DNA from: an uncultured Clostridia bacterium
GTDB taxonomy: Bacteria; Bacillota; Clostridia; Christensenellales; Borkfalkiaceae
Reading direction: 5' to 3'
Length of the DNA: 9,996 nucleotides
Assembly: GCA_934247855.1 (NCBI GenBank)
Contig: CAKQKA010000062.1
Span: 1 to 9,996 of the forward strand
Shown here: positions 1 through 5,971 of the stretch, one piece after another
Layout of the letters: every line of letters begins with the position of its first letter
Position numbering within the stretch: the stretch's first letter is position 1
Notes under the pieces: model-generated
What the model saw: the letters and a program-made list of their open reading frames with translations, nothing else
The model's database searches: none
What the model was told of the DNA's origin: nothing
Program-made: the position numbers and the translations under genes

Positions 1-21
1 ATACGTACAAAAAGGCAAATT

Positions 22-345
22 ATGAAAACAATGACCGAAGAAGAGAAATTAAAACGCAAAAAAACGATAACGCTTATTATCGTTTACGTGGCGATTACGC
101 TTTTTGCGTTTATCGTATACTATCTTACGCTGCCGCCCATAAACCCGCAAAGCGAGGGGTTCTGGGTGTTTTTGGCGTTTCTTGTGCTTATATATCTTGC
201 GCCCGTAGGCTTTACGGCGACAAGAGGTGTAACAGAACCCCGCACCAAAGCTCAGAAGAAAGCGACTTTTTTCCGCTCGGGCGCAAAAATCGCGGATTTT
301 TACGTTAAACCAAAAAAATATTGCTGTTCGCGCTTATTCCGATAG
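22..345 (+). CDS. N-terminal part of a frame-split membrane protein (two TM segments)
   Basis: The 107-residue frame starts at ATG 22, six bases after a weak AAAGG. ATG 31 is an alternative start. A basic N-terminus (KLKRKKK) precedes TM1 at about residues 15-36 and TM2 at about 47-66. A strongly basic segment, residues 68-99, should lie in the cytoplasm. The last eight or so residues (YCCSRLFR) do not look like the rest and arise from reading past a run of seven A at 312-318 in this frame. A -1 shift there joins residue 99 to the next frame, giving a continuous protein of about 562 residues whose third TM follows directly. By the positive-inside rule the fused topology is N-in, three TM, C-out. 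I infer that this is the first part of one gene with the following entry. Function is unknown. Confidence 0.7.
   Translation: MKTMTEEEKLKRKKTITLIIVYVAITLFAFIVYYLTLPPINPQSEGFWVFLAFLVLIYLAPVGFTATRGVTEPRTKAQKKATFFRSGAKIADFYVKPKKYCCSRLFR
312..318 (+). other. A7 run at the frame junction (possible slippage or indel site)
   Basis: Seven A lie in the phase A_AAA_AAA relative to the upstream frame, which is the form used by bacterial -1 slippery sites. Slipping back one base converts PKKY... to PKKI-LLFALIPIG and restores a continuous membrane protein. Against programmed frameshifting, there is no Shine-Dalgarno-like stimulator just upstream. The only stem-loop I find (CCGATAGGC with GCTTAATCGG, from about 339) begins about 20 bases downstream, which is far for a stimulator. 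An eighth A would give the same joined protein. Confidence 0.5.
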
Positions 346-1709
346 GCATAATGATTTTGTGCGGCTTAATCGGTACGGAACTGTTTTGGGCGAAGAGTTA
401 TGCAAGCCTTATAACCGTTTCCGAGCGCGAGTTCAAAAACGATATGCAGGAAACCGTCAATGTGGATAACGTTGCGCTTATGGACAGCGAATCGGCTAAA
501 ATTCTCGGGCAAAGAACGCTCGGCGAGCTTGCGTGGGTGGTGTCGCAGTACACGCTTTCCGAAAACTACACGCAAATCAATTACAAAAACACTCCGCAAA
601 AGGTTTGCAATCTCGAATACGACGGATTTTTCAAGTGGGCGGGCAACCGCAAAAACGGTATTCCCGGGTATGTGCTTGTCGATCCCGTGCTTAACACCTC
701 TAAATTCGTAGAGGTGAGCGAGCCGCTTAAATATGCCGAAAGCGCATTTTTCGGTGAAGATTTGTACAGAAAACTGCGTTTTTCGTACCCTACGAAGATT
801 TTCGGTGCGGCAAGATTTGAAATTGACGACAACGGCAATCCATTCTATATTGTGCCGTGCATGAAACCGAGAATTTTCCTTTTCGGCGGTACGGACGTTG
901 CCGAGGCGATTATTTTCAACCCGACGAGCGGCGAAAGCACGATTTATGCGGTGGCGGACGTTCCGTCCTGGGTGGACATCGTTTTCGACGGTGAACTTGC
1001 TTGCGAAAAGTATAATTGGTACGGCGAGTTGTCGGGCGGGTTTATAAACAGCGTTATCGGAAACAAGGGCTGCAAGCGCACCACCGACGATTTCGGTTAC
1101 GTCATCGCCGATGATGACGTATGGTATTATACGGGCGTAACCTCGGTTACGGGCGACAGCAGTAATATCGGTTTTATTCTTACCTGCGCGCGCACGGGCG
1201 AATACAAATATTATTCGGTTCATGGGGCGGAAGAACATTCTGCAATGGGCGCTGCCGAGGGCGAAGTGCAGGAAAAAGGCTATAACGCCTCATTCCCCGC
1301 GCTTATAAACGTGCGCGGTCAGGCAACCTATATAATGGTGCTTAAGGACGCAAACGGCATTGTTAAAATGTACGCGCTCGTCAACGTAGAGCAGTACGGT
1401 ATCGTCGCAACGGGTTCAACGCAATCGGAGGCGATGAAAAAATATATCGCCTTACTTGAGGAAAAGAATATAACCGAAGATAAAGAAACCGATGAATTAT
1501 CGTTCGAGGTCGAGGAAATCAAGCAGGCGCAGCTGAACGGGAACACAGTGTTCTATTTTAAACCCAAGGGGCAAAACGTATATTTCAAGGCGTCATATAC
1601 CGAATTCGAAAGCTCGATCAGGGTAAATGCGGGCGATAGCATAACCGTTACTTACTGCAAAACCTCCGAGGAAAATATCTATCGCATACTGTCCTTAAAA
1701 ATAGATTGA
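321..1709 (+). CDS. Conserved-looking hypothetical protein, one N-terminal TM and a large probable extracellular domain; C-terminal part of a frame-split gene
   Basis: The frame is open from 309 (a TAA lies at 306-308). The first possible start is TTG 321, and there is no ribosome binding site before it, so an independent start is doubtful. The frame opens with a hydrophobic TM (residues 1 to about 22, ending GTELFWA). About 430 soluble residues follow, rich in Tyr, Gly and Asp and probably outside the cell. Recognisable stretches include IVPCMKPRIFLFGG (about 175-190), PSWVDIVFDGELACEKYNWYG (about 215-235), DDVWYYTGVTSV and GFILTCARTGEYKYYSVHGAEEHSAM (about 265-310). This pattern recalls a family of clostridial membrane proteins that I know only as hypothetical, and I cannot name it reliably. 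It overlaps the preceding frame by 25 bases. The most economical reading is a single gene broken by a one-base deletion in the A run, either real or a sequencing artefact. Confidence 0.75.
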   Translation: MLFALIPIGIMILCGLIGTELFWAKSYASLITVSEREFKNDMQETVNVDNVALMDSESAKILGQRTLGELAWVVSQYTLSENYTQINYKNTPQKVCNLEYDGFFKWAGNRKNGIPGYVLVDPVLNTSKFVEVSEPLKYAESAFFGEDLYRKLRFSYPTKIFGAARFEIDDNGNPFYIVPCMKPRIFLFGGTDVAEAIIFNPTSGESTIYAVADVPSWVDIVFDGELACEKYNWYGELSGGFINSVIGNKGCKRTTDDFGYVIADDDVWYYTGVTSVTGDSSNIGFILTCARTGEYKYYSVHGAEEHSAMGAAEGEVQEKGYNASFPALINVRGQATYIMVLKDANGIVKMYALVNVEQYGIVATGSTQSEAMKKYIALLEEKNITEDKETDELSFEVEEIKQAQLNGNTVFYFKPKGQNVYFKASYTEFESSIRVNAGDSITVTYCKTSEENIYRILSLKID

Positions 1710-1729
1710 TTAAAAACCAAAAACAAGCA

Positions 1730-1772
1730 AAAAGCCGTCTATAGGTCGATTATCGGCACATAGGCGACTTTT
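1730..1772 (-). repeat. Dispersed ~43-bp hairpin repeat, copy A; likely bidirectional terminator
   Basis: On the minus strand this element runs AAAAG...core...CTTTT, with the core GATAATCGACCTATAG identical to copies at 7435-7450 and 8890-8905. The arms AAGCCGTCTAT and ATAGGCGACTT pair over 11 positions with one G-U and one C-A mismatch. A smaller inner hairpin around CGATTATCG can also form. The stem is followed by seven T on the plus strand and five on the minus strand. It lies between convergent genes ending at 1709 and 1839, so it can terminate both. Confidence 0.8.
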
Positions 1773-1838
1773 TTTGTTGTAAAAATTCGTTGTAACTGTT
1801 TGCGATCGTTTTATTTAATGCGTCGCGTTAATGCGGTT

Positions 1839-2540
1839 TTAATCGCCGTAAGTTATATCGGCGAGTTCGTTCAGTTCGTAATATACCTCTTCGGTTTGGT
1901 CGATTAAACTTTCGAAATATTTTTGCCGTTCGGTAAGATAGCGATATTCGGATTCCTGCAAAAGTTTGCATTTTTTTGTATTTCTTCGCATAACCACAAT
2001 AACGGCAAAGAATATTGCGGCTATACCGCACAAGGCGATTGTAAGAAAATCTATAAGCTCATAGTAAGTAAAGCTCGATTTGCCGAGCAACGTTTGTCCG
2101 TCGGGAAACTCATAAACGAACGTTTGCTTGAAATTTTCAAGTTCCGCAGGCGTTTCAAACTTGCCGTAAGCCAAAATGTCCGCATAGCGGAACAGGTAGA
2201 CAAGCCCCGCACACAACGCAATAAACGCCAGCATGAGAATTATGATTGCCGCGTGCGAACGCACTTTTTTGGTTTCGCTTTTCCTGCGCTCGCAGTACGC
2301 AATATTGCTTTCGGCAAATTTTTGTGCCAAGAGGGCTTCTTCGGCTTCGTCCTCCCATTCCTTTTTTTGTCGGTTTTCGGGCAGGTCGAGATCCCGCGTG
2401 TAAACAAGGCGGGTAACGTTCCTTTTTCGGTCGTAATCAGTGCTTTCCCGTATCCAGCCGAAGCGTTCCATTCGTTCTCTTTTGTCAAGTACGTCCGCTT
2501 CGTTTGCGGGCGACTGAAACAATACTTTTTCCTCTCTCAT
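1839..2540 (-). CDS. Hypothetical two-TM membrane protein with C-terminal helical tail
   Basis: I place the start at ATG 2540 (233 aa) because GAGGTGG sits just upstream on the minus strand. The longer frame to 2615 would run far into the upstream gene without a ribosome site. Residues 1-95 are hydrophilic and highly charged, with an acidic helix at about 55-80. TM1 spans about 97-118 and TM2 about 162-184. The roughly 43-residue segment between them contains aromatic and Gly residues and should be extracellular. Residues 185-233 are charged and helical, possibly coiled coil, ending ELNELADITYGD. Both tails are predicted to be cytoplasmic. The ribosome site overlaps the stop codon of the upstream gene, so the two are translationally coupled and probably work together. 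I recognise no family. Confidence 0.85.
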   Translation of the reverse strand: MREEKVLFQSPANEADVLDKRERMERFGWIRESTDYDRKRNVTRLVYTRDLDLPENRQKKEWEDEAEEALLAQKFAESNIAYCERRKSETKKVRSHAAIIILMLAFIALCAGLVYLFRYADILAYGKFETPAELENFKQTFVYEFPDGQTLLGKSSFTYYELIDFLTIALCGIAAIFFAVIVVMRRNTKKCKLLQESEYRYLTERQKYFESLIDQTEEVYYELNELADITYGD

Positions 2541-2548
2541 TTTCCACC

Positions 2549-3418
2549 TCAATTTATTCTTTTCGAGTACGACTGTTCGCGCGTGCCTGTTTTTATATAG
2601 CTGCAATGGCGGCAATATGTTATGTAATCGTTCATAACCGTGCCGTATTCCATATCGTATTCGTCAATTATAACGTTCGCATAAATCGGTTTTGCCGAAA
2701 TCACGCGGGTAGAACCGTCGGAATACTTCGCAATTGTCTGCTCTTCGCCCACCTTTTTCGTTTGCGTTTTGGTAACATGCTCAAAGCCTTCGCGGTTTTT
2801 GCCGTAGGTCGCTATTTTTTCGGTTGCCACGCTGTCAAATCTTCCGCATATGGGGCAGGTGTGTTTTTGTAGTTTTACAAGGTGCAAAAAACCGAAAAGA
2901 TAGTAGAAGAACGGATACATTGCCGCGCATATCAGCGGTTGAATACCGCCTAAGCCGTCGGTTGTGAAATTGCCGAAATCCTTTATAAAGATCAACCATA
3001 AAACCGCGTTTATCGCAATTCCGATAACAAGCGATACGGGGATCATAAGCAGCACTTTTTTATAGTACGGTTCACCTTTATGCCCGACCTCGCCGCGGTT
3101 TGCGCTCACAAATTTTTTCAGGTTTTTGCCCGACATAACGTACGCCGCAACTGCGGTAAATATAATATAAACCGCAAACGCTATGCAGCCTTTTGCCGTG
3201 TCGTTCATGGTTTTCGGCAAAGCGGTCGCAATCAATGCCCAAACGTAGCCGAACACGGTGAACATAAGCGCAAAAATAATTATCGCTTCCGTCCAAGCCT
3301 CGGACAGCTCAAACCCGACTTTGCGCTTGTAATCGTTTACGTCCGTTTCCCGCCATTGCTCGATATCGTGCAAGAAACGGTTCGTTGTCCTTGTTTCGGT
3401 TGTCAGTTCTTTCGCCAT
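2549..3418 (-). CDS. Hypothetical four-TM membrane protein with split zinc-ribbon-like Cys pairs
   Basis: The start at ATG 3418 is supported by AAGGGG about five bases upstream on the minus strand (289 aa). The first 43 residues are hydrophilic. TM segments lie at about 44-66, 78-96, 121-146 and 160-181. A cytoplasmic C-terminal domain of about 105 residues follows, with CPIC (Cys188, Cys191) near its start and CRHC (Cys269, Cys272) near its end. The spacing of two CxxC pairs suggests a zinc ribbon with a long insertion (residues 192-268) that is rich in Lys, Thr and Tyr. It is the first gene of a two-gene minus-strand operon whose second gene also encodes a membrane protein. Metal binding is inferred from the cysteines alone. 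I cannot assign a function. Confidence 0.87.
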   Translation of the reverse strand: MAKELTTETRTTNRFLHDIEQWRETDVNDYKRKVGFELSEAWTEAIIIFALMFTVFGYVWALIATALPKTMNDTAKGCIAFAVYIIFTAVAAYVMSGKNLKKFVSANRGEVGHKGEPYYKKVLLMIPVSLVIGIAINAVLWLIFIKDFGNFTTDGLGGIQPLICAAMYPFFYYLFGFLHLVKLQKHTCPICGRFDSVATEKIATYGKNREGFEHVTKTQTKKVGEEQTIAKYSDGSTRVISAKPIYANVIIDEYDMEYGTVMNDYITYCRHCSYIKTGTREQSYSKRIN

Positions 3419-3492
3419 TTTAACCCCTTTTTAATTTGCCGCGTTCGATTGAATAAATTCCCATCGCCTTACGGCGTACTTCTTCCTGCCTA

Positions 3493-3521
3493 TTTTTACC
3501 ATAAATTCCGCTGAAAGTCAA
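3493..3521 (-). promoter_or_regulatory. Probable sigma-A promoter for the minus-strand membrane-protein pair
   Basis: On the minus strand TTGACT (3521-3516) is followed after 17 bases by TAAAAA (3498-3493). Transcription would begin near 3486, giving a leader of about 70 nt before ATG 3418. The -35 is good and the -10 only fair. Confidence 0.5.
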
Positions 3522-3551
3522 GCATGTATGCTTAATTTTTGCTTAATTCGG

Positions 3552-3619
3552 TAGTTTTATCGGTAAAACTAAAAAAACGTTTTTATCTGCCGCCTTAGCA
3601 TATTGTTTAGTTTTACCGA
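3552..3619. promoter_or_regulatory. Operator-like inverted repeats of TAGTTTTAYCG
   Basis: TAGTTTTA (3552-3559) and TAAAACTA (3564-3571) form a perfect 8-bp palindrome around TCGG. The same half-site recurs as TAGTTTTACCG at 3608-3618. In addition, TCGGTAAAACTAAA (3560-3573) is perfectly complementary to TTTAGTTTTACCGA (3606-3619). No U tract follows, so it is not an intrinsic terminator. It lies between the two divergent promoters, where a regulator could control both operons. The regulator is unknown. Confidence 0.5.
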
Positions 3620-3689
3620 AAAGGCTATATAAGAATTAGTATAATAATAACAAATATTTGGTTGTAATGCGGAATTTTTTGAAAAGCTA

Positions 3690-3718
3690 TTGACAGAAAC
3701 GCTTTTTGCGGTTATTAT
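3690..3718 (+). promoter_or_regulatory. Strong sigma-A promoter of the sensory hydrogenase operon
   Basis: TTGACA (3690-3695), a 17-base spacer, then TATTAT (3713-3718) is close to consensus. Transcription should begin near 3726, leaving an unusually long leader of about 228 nt before ATG 3954. A weaker second candidate, TTGAAT (3848-3853), 17 bases, TATGGT (3871-3876), lies inside the leader. Confidence 0.75.
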
Positions 3719-3725
3719 ATCTGTA

Positions 3726-3953
3726 TAAAAAAACAATATCGACTTATCGAAGGGACAGAAAAAATACAATTTTTTACGGCAACGTAAGCGAAGCAATTTC
3801 GGCGGAAGCGGGCGAACTCGGTAATATCCTTATAATTTGTAAGGGTTTTGAATAAAAACAAGTGGAATTTTATGGTTGCGGCAAAAAAACAAACTTGCGG
3901 CAATAAAATAAAAAATAGTCGGCGTTGCCGATTATAAATATCAGGGGGAAAAT
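3726..3953 (+). promoter_or_regulatory. Long leader of the hydrogenase operon with two TTGCGGCAA palindromes and a ribosome-site-proximal hairpin
   Basis: Two identical TTGCGGCAA sites (3876-3884 and 3895-3903) start 19 bases apart. Each is a palindrome about its central base, as expected for tandem operators, and the first overlaps a secondary promoter candidate. Next, ATAGTCGGC (3915-3923) pairs with GCCGATTAT (3927-3935) over nine positions, with one G-U, around a GTT loop. The ribosome site AGGGGG is at 3943-3948. The segment at about 3776-3825 is GC-richer than its surroundings and has gene-like composition, but no usable start codon. I recognise no known riboswitch class. Confidence 0.45.
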
Positions 3954-4205
3954 ATGGTCAAAATCACTATTTGTATCGGTAGTTCTTGTCACTTGAAAGG
4001 TTCGAGGCAGGTTGTAGAGGGACTGCAGGAACTAATCAAAAAGGGCAATTACGGCGATCAAATCGAAATTGCGGGCGCGTTTTGTATGGGTAAATGCGCG
4101 TCGGCGGGCGTTTCCGTTACCGTTAACGACGAGTTTTTCAGCGTAGATCCCGAAAAAGTCGAAGAGTTTTTTGATAACAACGTATTAACGCAGATTAACG
4201 CGTAG
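3954..4205 (+). CDS. Thioredoxin-fold [2Fe-2S] ferredoxin (NuoE/HydC-like), hydrogenase partner
   Basis: This 83-residue protein starts at ATG 3954 after a strong AGGGGG. It has the thioredoxin-like [2Fe-2S] pattern: Cys7 and Cys12 (CxxxxC) after the first strand, then Cys44 and Cys48 (CxxxC, in GAFCMGKC). This ligand spacing is typical of the C-terminal half of the NADH dehydrogenase 24-kDa subunit and of the small ferredoxins encoded beside [FeFe]-hydrogenases. The length is normal for the stand-alone form. It is the first gene of the operon, 60 bases before the hydrogenase. It probably passes electrons to or from the hydrogenase in the cytoplasm and may set the redox state of its clusters. 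Cluster binding is well supported by the motif; the specific partner is inferred from position. Confidence 0.9.
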   Translation: MVKITICIGSSCHLKGSRQVVEGLQELIKKGNYGDQIEIAGAFCMGKCASAGVSVTVNDEFFSVDPEKVEEFFDNNVLTQINA

Positions 4206-4216
4206 TGCGGAACACT

Positions 4217-4244
4217 CGAAAATATCGCAAAATGCGATTTTCCG
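4217..4244 (+). other. Intergenic hairpin between the [2Fe-2S] protein and hydrogenase genes
   Basis: ATCGCA (4224-4229) and TGCGAT (4233-4238) pair perfectly around AAA. The stem extends outward through AAA/TTT and CG/CG, with one bulge and one mismatch. No U tract follows. It may modulate processing or the expression ratio of the two genes. The hydrogenase ribosome site AAGGGG follows at 4255-4260. Confidence 0.4.
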
Positions 4245-4265
4245 AACAATCGACAAGGGGAATTT

Positions 4266-5969
4266 ATGGAATATCTGGATTTTAAACTTGCAAAATGCAA
4301 GGATTGTTTCAAGTGTTTGAGGGAGTGCCCGATAAAGGCTATAAAATACGAAAATCACCAGGCAAAGATCGTTGCCGATAAATGCATTCTGTGCGGAAAA
4401 TGCACGGTCGTTTGTCCGCAGAACGCAAAACAGGTACACAGCGAAATCGGCGAGGTTGAAAAACTGCTCGCTGCACATAAGGTCATAGCCAGCGTTGCGC
4501 CGTCGTTTATCAGCAATTTCGACGTGCGCGATTTTCAGTCTTTCGAAGAGGCTTTAAAGCGCGTCGGGTTCGATTTTGCCGAAGAAACGGCTGTCGGCGC
4601 AAAAGCCGTAACCGAGGAATATTCGCGTTTGCTTAAAAAAGGTACGTACAAAAACCTTATTTCGTCGGCGTGCCCTGCGATAAACCGCATGATTCAGCTG
4701 TATTATCCAAAGGCGTTGCAATATCTTGCGCCCGTGGTTTCGCCTATGGTCGCGCATGCCAAAATACTTAAAGAACGCTATCCCGATTACAAAATCGTGT
4801 TCATCGGACCGTGCGTCGCCAAAAAGCGCGAAGCCGCCGAAAGCGGACTTATAGATAACGTTCTTACATACGAAGAGATTGAAAGAATGTTTGCCGAAAG
4901 GTCTATAGATCCGTCGTCGATCAGTGTCGAACACGAACCGAAAGCGAACGACTCGCTCAACGTTGCAAGATATTACCCCATAAGCCGCGGTATAATTAAA
5001 TCGTTTACCGAACTGCCTAAAGGGTACGAATACGTTGCGGTCGACGGGCTCGGGCGCAGTTTCGAGGTGCTCGGCGATATCGAATCGCTGTCCGATATGT
5101 TTATCGAAATCAACTGCTGCGAATATGCATGCATAAACGGACCTTGCAGTCTCAAAAAGCCCGGCGGCGCGCTTAAATCGAACGAGGTCGTAAGAAAATA
5201 TGTGGGCAAAAAATCCCCCGTGCTCGAGGGCGAAAAAAGTTTGCCCATAGACCTTAAAGAAGAGTATGAACTGCTTTCCACGAGCGACAGGATTGCCCCC
5301 TCCGAGCGCGAAATAAGGGAAGTTCTTGCAAAAACGGGTATGTACAAACCGGAGGACGAACTTAACTGCGGCGCGTGCGGGTTCAGTACATGCCGTGAAA
5401 AAGCCATTGCCGTCATAAACGGCAGTGCAGACGTGGAAATGTGTATTCCGTACATGCGCAGGCGTGCGGAGTCCATGTCTTACGAAATTATACAAAACAG
5501 TCCGTACGGCATTATCGTAATGGATTACGATTATAAAATTCTCGAATACAATTCGAGCGCGAAAAACATTCTCGGCATCAATGTTTCCGACGCAAAGGGC
5601 ACTTTTGCTTACGATAGTTTCGACGTTTCCGAATTCGTGCTTGCCCAAAGCGAGGGCAAAAATCTGGCGCAAAAGCGGATATTTGTCGAAAAGACCAAAA
5701 AATATGCCGATACGACCATCGTAATTCTAAGTGAACATAAGATTATGTTTGCGTTCTTGCGTGACGTTACGGATAGGGTGGAATACGATAAACAACTGGA
5801 CGAAGTAAAACGCGAAACCATCGAAACAACCGATGCGGTTATCAAAAAGCAAATGCGCGTCGCGCAGGAAATCGCATCCTTGCTCGGCGAAACCACTGCC
5901 GAAACAAAGGTCGCATTGCTTAAGCTTAAGAAAACTTTGGCGGAGTCCGGTAATAAAAGCGAGGAATGA
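4266..5969 (+). CDS. hydS: Sensory [FeFe]-hydrogenase (group C / HydS-type) with PAS domain
   Basis: This is a 567-residue cytoplasmic protein. Residues 1-55 carry two [4Fe-4S] ferredoxin motifs (Cys11/14/17/21 and Cys40/43/46/50). Residues about 70-300 form the H-cluster domain. L1 reads SSACP, with Ala135 in place of the usual proton-shuttling Cys and ligand Cys136. L2 reads GPCVAKKRE, with Cys183, Lys186 and Glu189 kept but Gly replacing Met. L3 reads EINCCEYAC, with ligands Cys285 and Cys289 and Asn replacing Met. A further Fe-S domain follows (Cys368, 371, 376, 393), then a PAS domain (about 403-503) and a charged helix (about 505-562). The architecture and the Cys-to-Ala change match HydS proteins such as that of Thermotoga maritima, which turn over slowly and are thought to sense H2 or redox state. 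The start has AAGGGG five bases upstream. It is followed directly by a PP2C phosphatase, the likely output. A low-activity metabolic role, as proposed for hfs-type clusters in Thermoanaerobacterium, cannot be excluded. Confidence 0.93.
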   Translation: MEYLDFKLAKCKDCFKCLRECPIKAIKYENHQAKIVADKCILCGKCTVVCPQNAKQVHSEIGEVEKLLAAHKVIASVAPSFISNFDVRDFQSFEEALKRVGFDFAEETAVGAKAVTEEYSRLLKKGTYKNLISSACPAINRMIQLYYPKALQYLAPVVSPMVAHAKILKERYPDYKIVFIGPCVAKKREAAESGLIDNVLTYEEIERMFAERSIDPSSISVEHEPKANDSLNVARYYPISRGIIKSFTELPKGYEYVAVDGLGRSFEVLGDIESLSDMFIEINCCEYACINGPCSLKKPGGALKSNEVVRKYVGKKSPVLEGEKSLPIDLKEEYELLSTSDRIAPSEREIREVLAKTGMYKPEDELNCGACGFSTCREKAIAVINGSADVEMCIPYMRRRAESMSYEIIQNSPYGIIVMDYDYKILEYNSSAKNILGINVSDAKGTFAYDSFDVSEFVLAQSEGKNLAQKRIFVEKTKKYADTTIVILSEHKIMFAFLRDVTDRVEYDKQLDEVKRETIETTDAVIKKQMRVAQEIASLLGETTAETKVALLKLKKTLAESGNKSEE

Positions 5970-5971
5970 TT

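Noticed and set aside
366..1238. Long minus-strand open frame (290 codons) opposite the first gene
   Set aside because: It has an Arg/His-rich, antisense-like composition and no ribosome site, and lies opposite a frame with clear protein character. It is a shadow.
1923..2600. Plus-strand open frame of 225 codons opposite the two-TM gene
   Set aside because: It overlaps a gene with a good ribosome site and TM pattern, and has no ribosome site or promoter of its own.
3727..3855. Gene-like open stretch ending SEAISAEAGELGNILIICKGFE
   Set aside because: The frame has no ATG, GTG or TTG start, and the only AAGGGA is about 14 bases from an ATT. It could be a relic, but a coding claim is not supported.
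3848..3940. Possible 30-codon leader peptide (TTG start) in the hydrogenase leader
   Set aside because: AAGGG lies only two bases before the TTG, the start is weak, and the sequence has no regulatory codon run. The same bases are better explained as promoter and palindromes.
4554..5672. Minus-strand open frame of 372 codons opposite the hydrogenase
   Set aside because: It is fully antisense to the H-cluster and PAS domains. The Phe/Val/His/Arg-rich sequence without motifs is typical of a shadow frame.
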